A stretch of DNA of 64,000 bases, taken from positions 3,968,001 to 4,032,000 of the forward strand of contig NZ_CP140152.1 in assembly GCF_034479515.1 (NCBI RefSeq), read 5' to 3'. Source of the DNA: Duganella zoogloeoides (GTDB lineage: Bacteria; Pseudomonadota; Gammaproteobacteria; Burkholderiales; Burkholderiaceae_D). The stretch's first letter is position 1, and every line of letters begins with the position of its first letter. Below are positions 28,793-36,506 of the stretch, in pieces. The notes beneath the pieces were generated by a model, which was not told where the DNA came from, did not search any database, and saw only the letters and a list, made by a program, of their open reading frames with translations. Both the position numbers and the translations under genes were made by a program.

Positions 28793-29158
28793 TCAGGCAG
28801 TCAGCCGGGCGAACTCGCCGCTGGGCACCAGCGCTTGCAGCTCGCTGGCCCCGCCGATCAGCACGCCGTTGATGAACACCAGCGGAAACGTGGTCCAGCC
28901 GCTCCACAGCTTGAGCGCCAGGCGCGGCCGCCACTGCGAAAAATAATTGCCGTAGCTCAGATACTGGTAGGGCACACCGAGGCCATCGAGGATCTTGCGC
29001 GCCTTGCGCGGAAACGGATTGAAGCCCATGCCGACCACCACGATCTTGTGGGCGGCCACGGCAGCCTCCACTTCGGCGACCAGTTCGCGGTGGTAATTGT
29101 CCACCGTGCCACGGATGGCGGGATGGATGCGGGCTTGGTCCAGGATGTGACGGCTCAT
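28793..29158 (-). CDS. Glutaredoxin-fold protein without active-site cysteines
   Basis: 121 residues. The fold pattern is that of a monothiol-type glutaredoxin: helix, then HKIVVVGMGFNPFPRKARKIL, then VPYQYLSYGNY, and the cis-Pro and glycine region WTTFPLVFINGVLIGGASEL. Where active glutaredoxins carry CPxC or CGFS, this protein has Asn47-Pro-Phe-Pro50. There is no cysteine anywhere in the chain, so it cannot act as a thiol oxidoreductase or bind an Fe-S cluster in the usual way. The ATG at 29156-29158 follows GAGGTAG and is preferred over the longer in-frame start. It could be a ligand-binding or regulatory relative; function unknown. Confidence 0.82.
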   Translation of the reverse strand: MSRHILDQARIHPAIRGTVDNYHRELVAEVEAAVAAHKIVVVGMGFNPFPRKARKILDGLGVPYQYLSYGNYFSQWRPRLALKLWSGWTTFPLVFINGVLIGGASELQALVPSGEFARLTA

Positions 29159-29221
29159 TGCAGCTACCTCGGTAGTGGTTCGGGACCACAGGGTAGCCGC
29201 AACACGCCGTCTCGCCAAGTG

Positions 29222-29818
29222 TTATAGATCGAGCTTGCTGATCTTGGTGCCTTCCAGGCTCAAATTGGCCATCAACCCCGCGTTGGTCAGCACCAGCGCC
29301 TGCACCGCGCTGTTGATGGCATTGGTAGCCACCTCGCCATTGGCGCCCACGTTGATCACCGCCACCGAGCCATCGACACCGGCGGTCCAGCCGCGGCTGT
29401 TGCGGAACTTGTCGAGCGCATCGCGGCTCATGAACAGGATCACCACCGCCTTCGACTGGGCCCCGGCCTGGAAGCCGACCGACAGGGTCGTCAGACTGTA
29501 GTAGTTGACGGTCTGGCCGCCCGTGCGCAGCACGCCGCGCCCATATTCGCCGCCCACCACCAGCCCGGCCGCCAGCACGTTGGGGAAGACCAGCACGCCG
29601 TTGGCCTTGCGCACCAGCTCGCGCGAGCCCTTGACCTCCTTGTACAGGCGCTCGAGCGTGTCGTAGGCGCCGCGTTCGATATCGGTCTTGACGGCCGCCG
29701 GCTCGGTGCGGACGGCGCCGCCCGTTTGCGTGGTGGTGGTGCAACCGCTCAGCGCCAGGCCGACCAGCGCCAGCGTGGCGGTAGCGGTCGCGCGCCTTAG
29801 AAAGCTCGATTTTTGCAT
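29222..29818 (-). CDS. SYLF/YSC84-domain lipoprotein
   Basis: 198 residues. A lipoprotein signal with lipobox LSGC (Cys26) is followed by a Thr-rich linker and a SYLF (Ysc84) domain: LYKEVKGSRELVRKANGVLVFPNVLAAGLVVGGEYGRGVL, and later LTTLSVGFQAGAQSKAVVILFM. The eukaryotic founder domain binds phosphoinositides; bacterial members are common envelope lipoproteins of unclear role. A strong GAGGAG site before the ATG at 29816-29818 fixes the start. It probably resides in the outer membrane or periplasm (Thr rather than Asp follows the lipidated Cys). Confidence 0.88.
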   Translation of the reverse strand: MQKSSFLRRATATATLALVGLALSGCTTTTQTGGAVRTEPAAVKTDIERGAYDTLERLYKEVKGSRELVRKANGVLVFPNVLAAGLVVGGEYGRGVLRTGGQTVNYYSLTTLSVGFQAGAQSKAVVILFMSRDALDKFRNSRGWTAGVDGSVAVINVGANGEVATNAINSAVQALVLTNAGLMANLSLEGTKISKLDL

Positions 29819-29954
29819 GGTAGTCTCCTCTGGTAGGCAATACTGCAACAGTGCCTGCCGATTCTGTCACCTTTGCGGCGCCCACGCCAGAAGCACACAA
29901 ACTGTGCCGCAGCGGTGCGTACCAATGACGCGACGGCTTGCGGGCCATGCCCTG

Positions 29955-30887
29955 TCAGACCGACAAGGCGTGGTGGGGCAGATGTTGCACCAGGCGCTCG
30001 GCCAGCCTGGCGGCGCGCATGCGTGCGATCCACCAGTTGAGAGCGGCGCCATTCTCACCGGTGCGCCAGGCCAGGTAGAACGTTTCGTCCGGCTTCGGTT
30101 CGGCCACCTGCTTTTCCACCAGCAAACCGGCCGCAATTGCCGCGCGCGCGCACGGCTCGGGCAGGAAGCCGAATCCCACGCCCGACAACTGGTATTGCAG
30201 CTTGGTTCTCATGTCCGGCACGCTCAGGGTGTCCTGCCCCAGCAGCAGGCCGACGGTGCGCGCCGCCATGCGCCGGGCCGAATCGGCCACGCTCACGGCG
30301 CGGTACTGCTGCAGGTGCGAGCGGTCGAGCTTTTCGTCGATGGCGGCCAGCGGGTGCGAAGGCGCCACCGCAAACACGAAACCGATCTTGCAGATCGGCT
30401 CGGACACATACCCGCCACCGGCCGGCCCGTCGCCGGCCACGCCGACCAGCAAGTCGGCACGGCGGTCGAGCAGCGCTTCCCAGGTACCCGATAACGCTTC
30501 CTGCACCACGCGCAGCCGGGTCTGCTGAGCCACCTGGTAAAACGCTGTCACATCCTCGAAGAACATGCAGGCCGAGAACATCGAATCGCTGCCGATGGCC
30601 AGCTCGGTTTCCCAGCCCGACGCCACCCGCCGCACCCGGTGTTCGAGGTCTTGCGCAGCCTTGAGCAGGTAGCGCCCTTCCTTGAGCAGCTCGGCGCCGG
30701 CCGCGGTAAGCACCACGCGCGGGCCGTTGCGTTCGAACACCTGCACGCCCAGATCATCTTCGAGCTTGCCGACCGTGTACGAGATGGTCGATGGTACGCG
30801 GTGCAGTTCCTTGCCGGCGGCGGAAAACGAGCCACGACGGTCGATGGCATCGACGATTTGCAGGGCTTCCAGGCTTAATCTGAGCAT
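29955..30887 (-). CDS. LysR-family transcriptional regulator
   Basis: 310 residues. The N-terminal winged helix-turn-helix is clear: LEALQIVDAIDRRGSFSAAGKELHRVPSTISYTVGKLEDDLGVQVFERN. The C-terminal part is the periplasmic-binding-like effector domain (ELAIGSDSMFSA onward). It is divergent from the pirin gene, with 172 bp between starts, the classical arrangement for a LysR regulator and its target. The HTH with VPSTISYTV is typical of the subgroup often paired with pirin-like or quinone-related genes. Effector unknown. Confidence 0.92.
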   Translation of the reverse strand: MLRLSLEALQIVDAIDRRGSFSAAGKELHRVPSTISYTVGKLEDDLGVQVFERNGPRVVLTAAGAELLKEGRYLLKAAQDLEHRVRRVASGWETELAIGSDSMFSACMFFEDVTAFYQVAQQTRLRVVQEALSGTWEALLDRRADLLVGVAGDGPAGGGYVSEPICKIGFVFAVAPSHPLAAIDEKLDRSHLQQYRAVSVADSARRMAARTVGLLLGQDTLSVPDMRTKLQYQLSGVGFGFLPEPCARAAIAAGLLVEKQVAEPKPDETFYLAWRTGENGAALNWWIARMRAARLAERLVQHLPHHALSV

Positions 30888-31059
30888 TCGATTTTTTCGA
30901 TAATAGAGGGGTAATTTTTCCGTTTTTTAAATCGGCTTCCGAGGTCTATACTTTGATTCATGGATGCGGCGATAACGAAACGAACCAGCAAAACAGCGTT
31001 CAAAATTATCGCACATCACTCAATTAAATGAGTAACTACACAAGAAATGGAGCCCTATC
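30888..31059. promoter_or_regulatory. LysR/pirin divergent control region
   Basis: A TATACT hexamer at 30947-30952 is a good -10 for the rightward pirin gene, but the -35 position (30924-30929) is only TTTTTA. Such a weak -35 suggests dependence on an activator, which the divergent LysR protein could supply. The AT-rich stretch 30888-30930 would be the likely LysR binding area. A good pirin ribosome-binding site is not obvious. Confidence 0.4.
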
Positions 31060-31761
31060 ATGTTGCAAATTCGTAAAAGTGAAGCCCGCGGTGCCGCCAA
31101 CCATGGTTGGCTCGATTCCAAACACAGCTTTTCGTTCGGCAGCTACCATGATCCCGACCACGTCGGCTTCGGTCCCCTGCTGGTGATCAACGAAGACCGT
31201 GTGCAAGGCAGCCAGGGCTTCGGTACCCATGGTCACCGCGACATGGAAATCATCTCGTACGTATTGAGCGGCGCGCTCGAGCATAAGGACAGCATGGGCA
31301 CCGGTTCGGTCCTGCACTACGGCGACGTTCAGCGCATGAGCGCCGGCACCGGTGTGCGCCACAGCGAGTTCAACCACAACGCCGACGAGAAAGTGCATTT
31401 CCTGCAAATCTGGATCCAGCCCAACCAGATCGGTATTCCACCGAGCTACGAGGAAAAGAACTTCACCGTCGAAAGCAAACTGGGCAACCTGCGCCTGATC
31501 GCTTCCAACGATGGCCGCGAAGGCTCGGTGCTGATCCACCAGGATGCCTCGATCTTCGCCACCATCCTGCGCAGCGGCGACGCCGTGGAGCACAAGCTGG
31601 CAGCCGGCCGCATTGCGTATGTCCACGTGATCCGGGGCGACGTGACGGTGAACGGCACCGCGCTCAAAGGCGGCGATGCGCTCAAGCTGACGGCAGAGGC
31701 ACTGGTCACGCTCGGTAACGCCACCGATGCCGAAGTACTGGTATTCGACCTCCCTAATTAA
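31060..31761 (+). CDS. Pirin family protein (YhaK/quercetinase-like bicupin)
   Basis: 233 residues, the normal size of the short YhaK-type pirins. The N-terminal cupin holds the conserved metal ligands in THGHRDMEIISYVLSGALEHKDSMG and GTGVRHSEFNHN. The start HGWLDSKHSFSFGSYHDPDHVGFGPL is the family hallmark. The C-terminal cupin is present but lacks clear metal ligands. Some members oxidise quercetin; others act as redox sensors or transcription cofactors. It is controlled probably by the divergent LysR gene. A strong terminator follows 50 bp downstream, so it is likely monocistronic. Confidence 0.93.
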   Translation: MLQIRKSEARGAANHGWLDSKHSFSFGSYHDPDHVGFGPLLVINEDRVQGSQGFGTHGHRDMEIISYVLSGALEHKDSMGTGSVLHYGDVQRMSAGTGVRHSEFNHNADEKVHFLQIWIQPNQIGIPPSYEEKNFTVESKLGNLRLIASNDGREGSVLIHQDASIFATILRSGDAVEHKLAAGRIAYVHVIRGDVTVNGTALKGGDALKLTAEALVTLGNATDAEVLVFDLPN

Positions 31762-31811
31762 AGGGCTGGGCTGGCCGGAAATATTTTTCCGCCAGTTTTG
31801 GTATGATGAAG

Positions 31812-31852
31812 GGCGCGCCGGGTCTGTCAGAACAGCCCGGCGCGCCTTTTTT
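31812..31852 (+). terminator. Rho-independent terminator after the pirin gene
   Basis: A perfect 11-bp stem (ggcgcgccggg at 31812-31822 with cccggcgcgcc at 31836-31846), extended inside by ctg/cag, is followed by six T at 31847-31852. It separates the pirin transcript from ribA. Confidence 0.93.
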
Positions 31853-31882
31853 ACGTTATTTGAATAAGAATTGAGCATAGCT

Positions 31883-32536
31883 ATGTCGCAGAGCGCAGAA
31901 ATCCCGGTCCAGGATGAACTGGACTACATGACCTCGTGCGCGCTCCCTACCCCGTGGGCGCAGTTCACCTTGCACGCTTTTGTGGAGAAGGCAACGGGCA
32001 AGGAACACCTGGCCATGGTACTGGGCGACATCAGCGACGGCGCGCCCGTGCTGGCGCGTGTGCATTCCGAATGCCTGACCGGCGACGTGCTGTATTCGCA
32101 GCGCTGCGATTGCGGCGCCCAGCTCGAAGGCGCCCTCAAGCGCATCGCCGACGAAGGGCGTGGCGTGTTGCTGTACCTGCGCCAGGAAGGCCGTGGCATC
32201 GGCCTGGTCAACAAGATCCGCGCCTACCGCCTGCAGGAAGCCGGCGCCGACACGGTGCAGGCAAACGAACAGCTGGGCTTCAAGCCCGACCAGCGCACCT
32301 ATGGGCTGGTCAAGCCGATGCTCGACCAGTTCGACGTGACAAGCCTGCGCCTGATGACCAATAATCCGCGTAAGATCGACGCCATGACCAAGCTCGGCAT
32401 CGAAGTGGCCGAACGCGTGCCGCTGCTGGTGAATCGCAATGCCTTCAACCAGCATTACCTGGACACCAAGGCGGCCAAGCTCGGACACATGATGAAGCCG
32501 CTCACACCGGCGCCGGTGGAAGACGGCGCGCTGTAG
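31883..32536 (+). CDS. ribA: GTP cyclohydrolase II
   Basis: 217 residues. It opens the riboflavin pathway by converting GTP to 2,5-diamino-6-ribosylamino-4-pyrimidinone 5'-phosphate, formate and pyrophosphate. The zinc ligands are visible as Cys64, Cys75 and Cys77 (HSECLTGDVL, then QRCDCGAQL). The GTP-binding and catalytic segment YLRQEGRGIGLVNKIRAY and the later LMTNNPRKI are intact. It is the stand-alone form, not fused to RibB. The ATG at 31883 matches the family N-terminus; an in-frame TTG four codons upstream is less likely. A terminator isolates it from the pirin gene. No FMN-riboswitch-sized leader is present. Confidence 0.96.
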   Translation: MSQSAEIPVQDELDYMTSCALPTPWAQFTLHAFVEKATGKEHLAMVLGDISDGAPVLARVHSECLTGDVLYSQRCDCGAQLEGALKRIADEGRGVLLYLRQEGRGIGLVNKIRAYRLQEAGADTVQANEQLGFKPDQRTYGLVKPMLDQFDVTSLRLMTNNPRKIDAMTKLGIEVAERVPLLVNRNAFNQHYLDTKAAKLGHMMKPLTPAPVEDGAL

Positions 32537-32564
32537 CATCAAGTATCAACCGTCCAGGAACTGC

Positions 32565-34070
32565 ATGAAATTCACCGTAATTGTTGCTTCACTTGCCATG
32601 ACCTGGGCCAGCGCCGTCGCGCTGGCAGCGCCAGCCAACACGCCAGCGGCTGCGCCGGCGAATGCGCCCGCCGCTGTGCCGGCTGCCCCTGCTGCGAAAG
32701 CCGCCCCGGCGGCGCCGCTCGCGCCGGGTGCTGCTGGCAAGCCGGCCGCCGCACCGGGTGCTCCGGGCGAGGTGGCCGCCACTGCCGACTCCGCGCCACT
32801 GCCGCCGCCCTCGTCCGCCGCCCAGCACCTGTACGGCTCCGCCAAGAACGACATCCTGCAAGTGCGCTCGCTGCTCAAAAGCGGCCGCACGCAGTCGTCG
32901 GTAGGCTCGGGATTCCTGATCGGCACCAGCAACCTGGTGGTGACCAACTACCACGTGGTCTCGCAATTCGCGCTCGACCCGGACACCTATGTCGGCGAAT
33001 GGGTCGATACCAGCGGCAAGCGCGGCAACGTGGAACTGCTGGCGGTCGATGTGCTGCACGACCTGGCCGTGCTGCGCGTGAGCCGCAACGGCACCGGCTT
33101 CTTCAAGATGCCCGAAAAACTGGCCGGCCTGACCCAGGGCCAGTACCTGTATTCGATGGGCAATCCGCTCGACCTCGGCTTTGCCATTTCGGAAGGCGCC
33201 TATAACGGCGTGATCGCGCGCAGCTTTTACGACCAGCTGATGTTTACCGGCCCGATCAACTCCGGCATGAGCGGCGGCCCGAGCGTGACGGTCGATGGCT
33301 CGGTGGCAGGCATCAACGTGTCCAAGCGCCTCGACGGCGAACTGGTCAGCTTCCTGGTGCCGGCCCGCTTTGCCCAGGACTTGCTGCGGAAAGTCGAGCA
33401 GCAACCGAAACCGCCGGCCGACTTCAACGCCGTGGTGGCAAGCCAGTTGCTCAGCCACCAGCGCGCCATGGTCGATCAGTTGCTGGCCACTCCACTGAGC
33501 CTGAAACCGATGGGGCCGTACATGGTGCCGGTGCGCGAGTCCGAGCAGATGCGTTGCTGGGGCCGTTCGAGCGTGAAGGCCGACAAGCCGTTCACGGTGG
33601 ATGATGCCAGTTGCGCGATGGAGTCGGCGATTTTCATCAGCGGCTCCTTGCAGACCGGCCAGATCAACATCCGTCACCAGTTCATGCGCAGTAACGGTCT
33701 CGACCAGTTGCGCTTTTCGCAGCTCGCTTCCGCGTCGTTCAAGAACGAGCACTTCGGCAGCTTCAAGGACAGCCGCCTGACCGGCCCCAACTGCACGGAA
33801 GACTTCGTCAAGAGCAAGGATGTGCCGCTGCGCGCGGTGCTGTGCGTGCGCGCCTACCGCAAGTTTGCCGGCCTGTACGACTTCGCCCTGCTCACCGCCG
33901 CCACCGACCAGGGCGCGATGAGTCTGCAAAGCCGGCTCGATGCGCGCGGCGTCTCCTACGACAACGGCATGCGCCTCACGCAAGTATTCCTCAATTCCTT
34001 CTCGGTGTCCCCACCTGCGGCGCCCAGGAAAGCCGTGCCGGCCAAACCGGCAGCCGGAGGTGCACGATGA
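32565..34070 (+). CDS. Exported trypsin-like serine protease
   Basis: 501 residues. A signal peptide (cut near ALAAP, about residue 22) is followed by an Ala/Pro-rich linker to about residue 85, then an S1C trypsin-like domain. The catalytic triad is complete: His130 (VVTNYHVV), Asp166 (DVLHDLAVLRV) and Ser236 (INSGMSGGPSV). No PDZ domain is visible; residues 290-490 form an extra domain with several cysteines and no clear family. The stop overlaps the start of the FHA gene by 4 bp (ATGA), so the two proteins are made together. It is likely periplasmic. Targets unknown; a role in envelope quality control is inference. Confidence 0.85.
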   Translation: MKFTVIVASLAMTWASAVALAAPANTPAAAPANAPAAVPAAPAAKAAPAAPLAPGAAGKPAAAPGAPGEVAATADSAPLPPPSSAAQHLYGSAKNDILQVRSLLKSGRTQSSVGSGFLIGTSNLVVTNYHVVSQFALDPDTYVGEWVDTSGKRGNVELLAVDVLHDLAVLRVSRNGTGFFKMPEKLAGLTQGQYLYSMGNPLDLGFAISEGAYNGVIARSFYDQLMFTGPINSGMSGGPSVTVDGSVAGINVSKRLDGELVSFLVPARFAQDLLRKVEQQPKPPADFNAVVASQLLSHQRAMVDQLLATPLSLKPMGPYMVPVRESEQMRCWGRSSVKADKPFTVDDASCAMESAIFISGSLQTGQINIRHQFMRSNGLDQLRFSQLASASFKNEHFGSFKDSRLTGPNCTEDFVKSKDVPLRAVLCVRAYRKFAGLYDFALLTAATDQGAMSLQSRLDARGVSYDNGMRLTQVFLNSFSVSPPAAPRKAVPAKPAAGGAR

Positions 34071-35071
34071 CCTCCCCGTACTTCATCGAAATCCTGGCCC
34101 GCAACGGCGACGTGCTGCACCGGCACAAGGTGGCATCGCTGCCGATCCGCATCGGCCGCGGCTACGACAACGACGTCATCCTCGACGATGCCCACAGCGC
34201 CGCGTCGCACGCGATCGTGGACCTGGACGAGAACGGCAAGCTGCTGCTGCGCGACCTGGGCAGCAAGAACGGCACGTTCGCCCACGGCAAGCGCGCCGAT
34301 GGTGCTGGCGTCGCCGTCGAGGGCAACACCGTGGTGCGCCTGGGTCATACGCGCCTGCGCATCCGGTCAGCCGACTTCCCGGTGCCGGCCGAAGTGGCCG
34401 ACACCACCATGCACGGCTGGGAAGGCACGGTGCCGGCGTCCATCGGCCTGGCGCTGATCGCCGTGTTCAGCTGCCTCGGTACGTGGATTTCCGACATCGA
34501 ACCGTTCGCCCTGATCCGCTACCTGCTGGTGCTGGCGTCGAGCCTGGGCCTGGGCTTGCTGTGGGCCGGCGCCTGGGGCCTGGCCAACCGCCTGTTCGGC
34601 AGCCATGCGCGCATGGGCCGCCACCTGTTCATCCTCGGCAGCGGCATGGCTGCGGTGTTCATCTGGCGCGCGCTCAGCAACGTCATCGCCTACGCCTGGT
34701 CGGCCGAAGTGTTCACCCGTTACGGCAGCCTGATCACGCTGGCCATCGTGTGCGCGATGCTGTTCTTCCACCTGATCACCATCAAGCCGCACCACCCGCG
34801 CCGCTTCGCCATCACCGCGTGGGTGATGCTGGTGGTCGGTTCGGCGCTGTCGTTGCTCAACAATGCGCAATCGACGGGCCGCACGTCCGACGAGCTGTAT
34901 ATGTCGGTGCTGCTGCCGCCCGAAGTACGGCAAAGCCCCGACCGCAACCTCGAGCAATTCCTCACCAATGCTGCCAAGCTCAAGGAAGGCGCCGATGCAG
35001 CACGGGCGCGTTCGGTCAGGGACGGTTTTGGCGACGGCGATGATGACAGCGATGGCGAGGTGACCGACTAA
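34067..35071 (+). CDS. FHA-domain polytopic membrane protein
   Basis: 334 residues. The N-terminal FHA domain (about 5-100) has all hallmark residues: IRIGRGYDNDVILDD, then SAASHAIVD and LRDLGSKNGTFAHG, the phosphothreonine-binding loops. Five or six membrane helices follow (about 125-280), ending in an acidic tail (GDGDDDSDGEVTD). The ATG at 34067 is preceded by GGAGG and overlaps the protease stop, so the pair is translationally coupled. The FHA domain should be cytoplasmic and read Ser/Thr phosphorylation, passing it across the membrane. No Ser/Thr kinase is in the window. Confidence 0.88.
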   Translation: MTSPYFIEILARNGDVLHRHKVASLPIRIGRGYDNDVILDDAHSAASHAIVDLDENGKLLLRDLGSKNGTFAHGKRADGAGVAVEGNTVVRLGHTRLRIRSADFPVPAEVADTTMHGWEGTVPASIGLALIAVFSCLGTWISDIEPFALIRYLLVLASSLGLGLLWAGAWGLANRLFGSHARMGRHLFILGSGMAAVFIWRALSNVIAYAWSAEVFTRYGSLITLAIVCAMLFFHLITIKPHHPRRFAITAWVMLVVGSALSLLNNAQSTGRTSDELYMSVLLPPEVRQSPDRNLEQFLTNAAKLKEGADAARARSVRDGFGDGDDDSDGEVTD

Positions 35072-35163
35072 TCAGTGTCGGCAAGGCAAGGAGACGGCGC
35101 TTGTGCCAGCGGTGGGCTATATTGATGTCGATTCGACCATCATTCAACTCACCGGGAAACCAC

Positions 35164-35637
35164 ATGACTATCCGCAGCCTGCTCTCCTCCGTCCTGATCG
35201 GCGCTGTCGCCAGCGCCCGTTCGATGACCCCGATGGCCACCATCGCCGCCGCCCGCCTGGCTGGCCGCCGCACCCCGGGCGAGCTGTTCCTGCTTGACCG
35301 CCCGATCTTCAAATTCGGCGCGCTGGCCATGGGCGCCGGCGAACTGTACGGCGACAAAATGAAAACCGCGCCCGACCGCACAGTCGCCCTGGGCCTGATC
35401 GCCCGCGTGGCCAGTGCCGGCATCGCCGGCGCCGCCCTCGCCCCCAAGGGCCGCGAAGGTGCGGGCGCCGCCGTGGCCGTCGCCACCGCCGTGCCGATGG
35501 CCTACCTCACACTTGCCGGCCGCAAGCAAGGCATGGCCCGCATCGGCCAGACCCGCAGCGGCCTGATCGAAGATGCGCTGATCGTCGCGGCCGGGATTGC
35601 GATCGTGGCGCTGGCGACGAGTTCCAACAAGGAATAA
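35164..35637 (+). CDS. DUF4126-like membrane protein
   Basis: 157 residues with several Ala/Gly-rich hydrophobic segments. The N-terminus SVLIGAVASARSMTPMATIAAARLAGR and the segment KFGALAMGAGELYGDKMKTAPDRT match the DUF4126 pattern. The ATG at 35164-35166 gives the family start; longer in-frame starts lack support. An inner-membrane location is predicted. Function unknown. It lies 92 bp after the FHA gene and may share its transcript. Confidence 0.75.
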   Translation: MTIRSLLSSVLIGAVASARSMTPMATIAAARLAGRRTPGELFLLDRPIFKFGALAMGAGELYGDKMKTAPDRTVALGLIARVASAGIAGAALAPKGREGAGAAVAVATAVPMAYLTLAGRKQGMARIGQTRSGLIEDALIVAAGIAIVALATSSNKE

Positions 35638-35739
35638 TCGCGGCGGCGGGCGCTGGAGCCTGCCGGTTCGCTGCGATGCATTGTCATTCCGGAAGCACAT
35701 GGCAATTTCATCGTAATCTACGCTGGAAATCTGCCGCCC

Positions 35740-35759
35740 ATGTAGTAACATGGCTACAT
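35740..35759. promoter_or_regulatory. Candidate toxin-antitoxin operator (inverted repeat)
   Basis: The arms atgtag (35740-35745) and ctacat (35754-35759) form an inverted repeat 22 bp before the antitoxin start. Phd-type antitoxins repress their own operon through such palindromes in the promoter. Position and symmetry are seen; binding is inference. Confidence 0.5.
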
Positions 35760-35781
35760 TAGCACGGTCTGAGGTATCGCC

Positions 35782-36036
35782 ATGAATATCACCACCATAT
35801 CCAGTCGCGACTTCAACCAAGGAGTGAGCGCAGCAAAACGTGCCGCGAATGACGGGCCGGTATTCATTACTGATCGTGGCCGGCCGGCCCACGTGCTGCT
35901 GAGTTTTGAAGATTACCAAAGACTCACGAAGCAGCGACGCAACATTGCCGATGCGTTGGCGATGCCCGGTATCGCCGACATTGAATTTGATCCGCCGCCC
36001 GCAACCATCGATACGCGGCCGGCTGATTTCTCATGA
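35782..36036 (+). CDS. Phd/YefM-family antitoxin
   Basis: 84 residues with the Phd DNA-binding fold: ISSRDFNQGVSAAKRAANDGPVFITDRGRPAHVLLSFEDYQRL. The C-terminal tail (about 55-84) is the flexible toxin-binding part. It overlaps the toxin gene by 4 bp (ATGA), standard for such modules. It should neutralise the PIN-domain RNase encoded next and repress the operon. The gene is intact although the toxin frame is interrupted. Confidence 0.93.
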   Translation: MNITTISSRDFNQGVSAAKRAANDGPVFITDRGRPAHVLLSFEDYQRLTKQRRNIADALAMPGIADIEFDPPPATIDTRPADFS

Positions 36037-36461
36037 TGTTTATTCTCGACACCAATGTGGTATCCGAATTGCGTAAGGTAAGTCATGGCAAAGCCGATAC
36101 CAATGTGACGGCTTGGATAGAAAGCGTTGATGCGGCCGACCTTTTCGTGTCGGCCATCACCATCTTGGAACTGGAATTTGGCGTATAGTCGATAGAACGT
36201 AAGGATGCCATTCAAGGAGCACTGTTGCGCCGCTGGCTGGAGGAGTATGTACTGCCCGAGTTCTCTCGACGTACACTGCCGGTCGACACCGCCGTGGCAC
36301 TACGCTGCGCTCGACTGCACGTTCCCGACAAGCGAAGCGAACGCGACGCGCTCATCGCCGCAACCGCCCTTGTTCATGGCATGACAGTTGTTACCCGAAA
36401 CGCCAGCGATTTCAAACCCACAGGGGTGAACGTTTTTAATCCCTGGACTGCATCACAATGA
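36033..36461 (+). pseudogene. vapC: VapC-type PIN toxin interrupted by one in-frame TAG
   Basis: Reading from the ATG at 36033 gives MMFILDTNVVSELRK, then VSAITILELEFGV, then TAG at 36186-36188 (codon 52), then SIERKDAIQGALLRRWLEEY to the natural end at 36461, all in one frame. Homologs usually read GVLSIER here, so a single T-to-A change in a TTG leucine codon explains the stop. The PIN active-site acidic residues (Asp6, the Glu of LELE, and the Asp of SERDALIAATAL) lie on both sides of the stop. It is a tRNA- or mRNA-cleaving RNase by family. As written it cannot make the full enzyme, unless there is readthrough, a suppressor tRNA or a sequencing error. Confidence 0.88.
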
Positions 36462-36506
36462 CCGTTCGAAGGCAGGCAAGGACCTGGCCGGAATCGCCTG
36501 AGACTG

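Noticed and set aside
31762..31882. FMN riboswitch before ribA
   Set aside because: The only structure is a terminator hairpin with T-run right after the pirin gene; the leader is too short for an FMN aptamer.
36033..36461. Frameshift in the toxin gene
   Set aside because: Both halves are in the same frame, so the defect is a single stop codon, not a frameshift.
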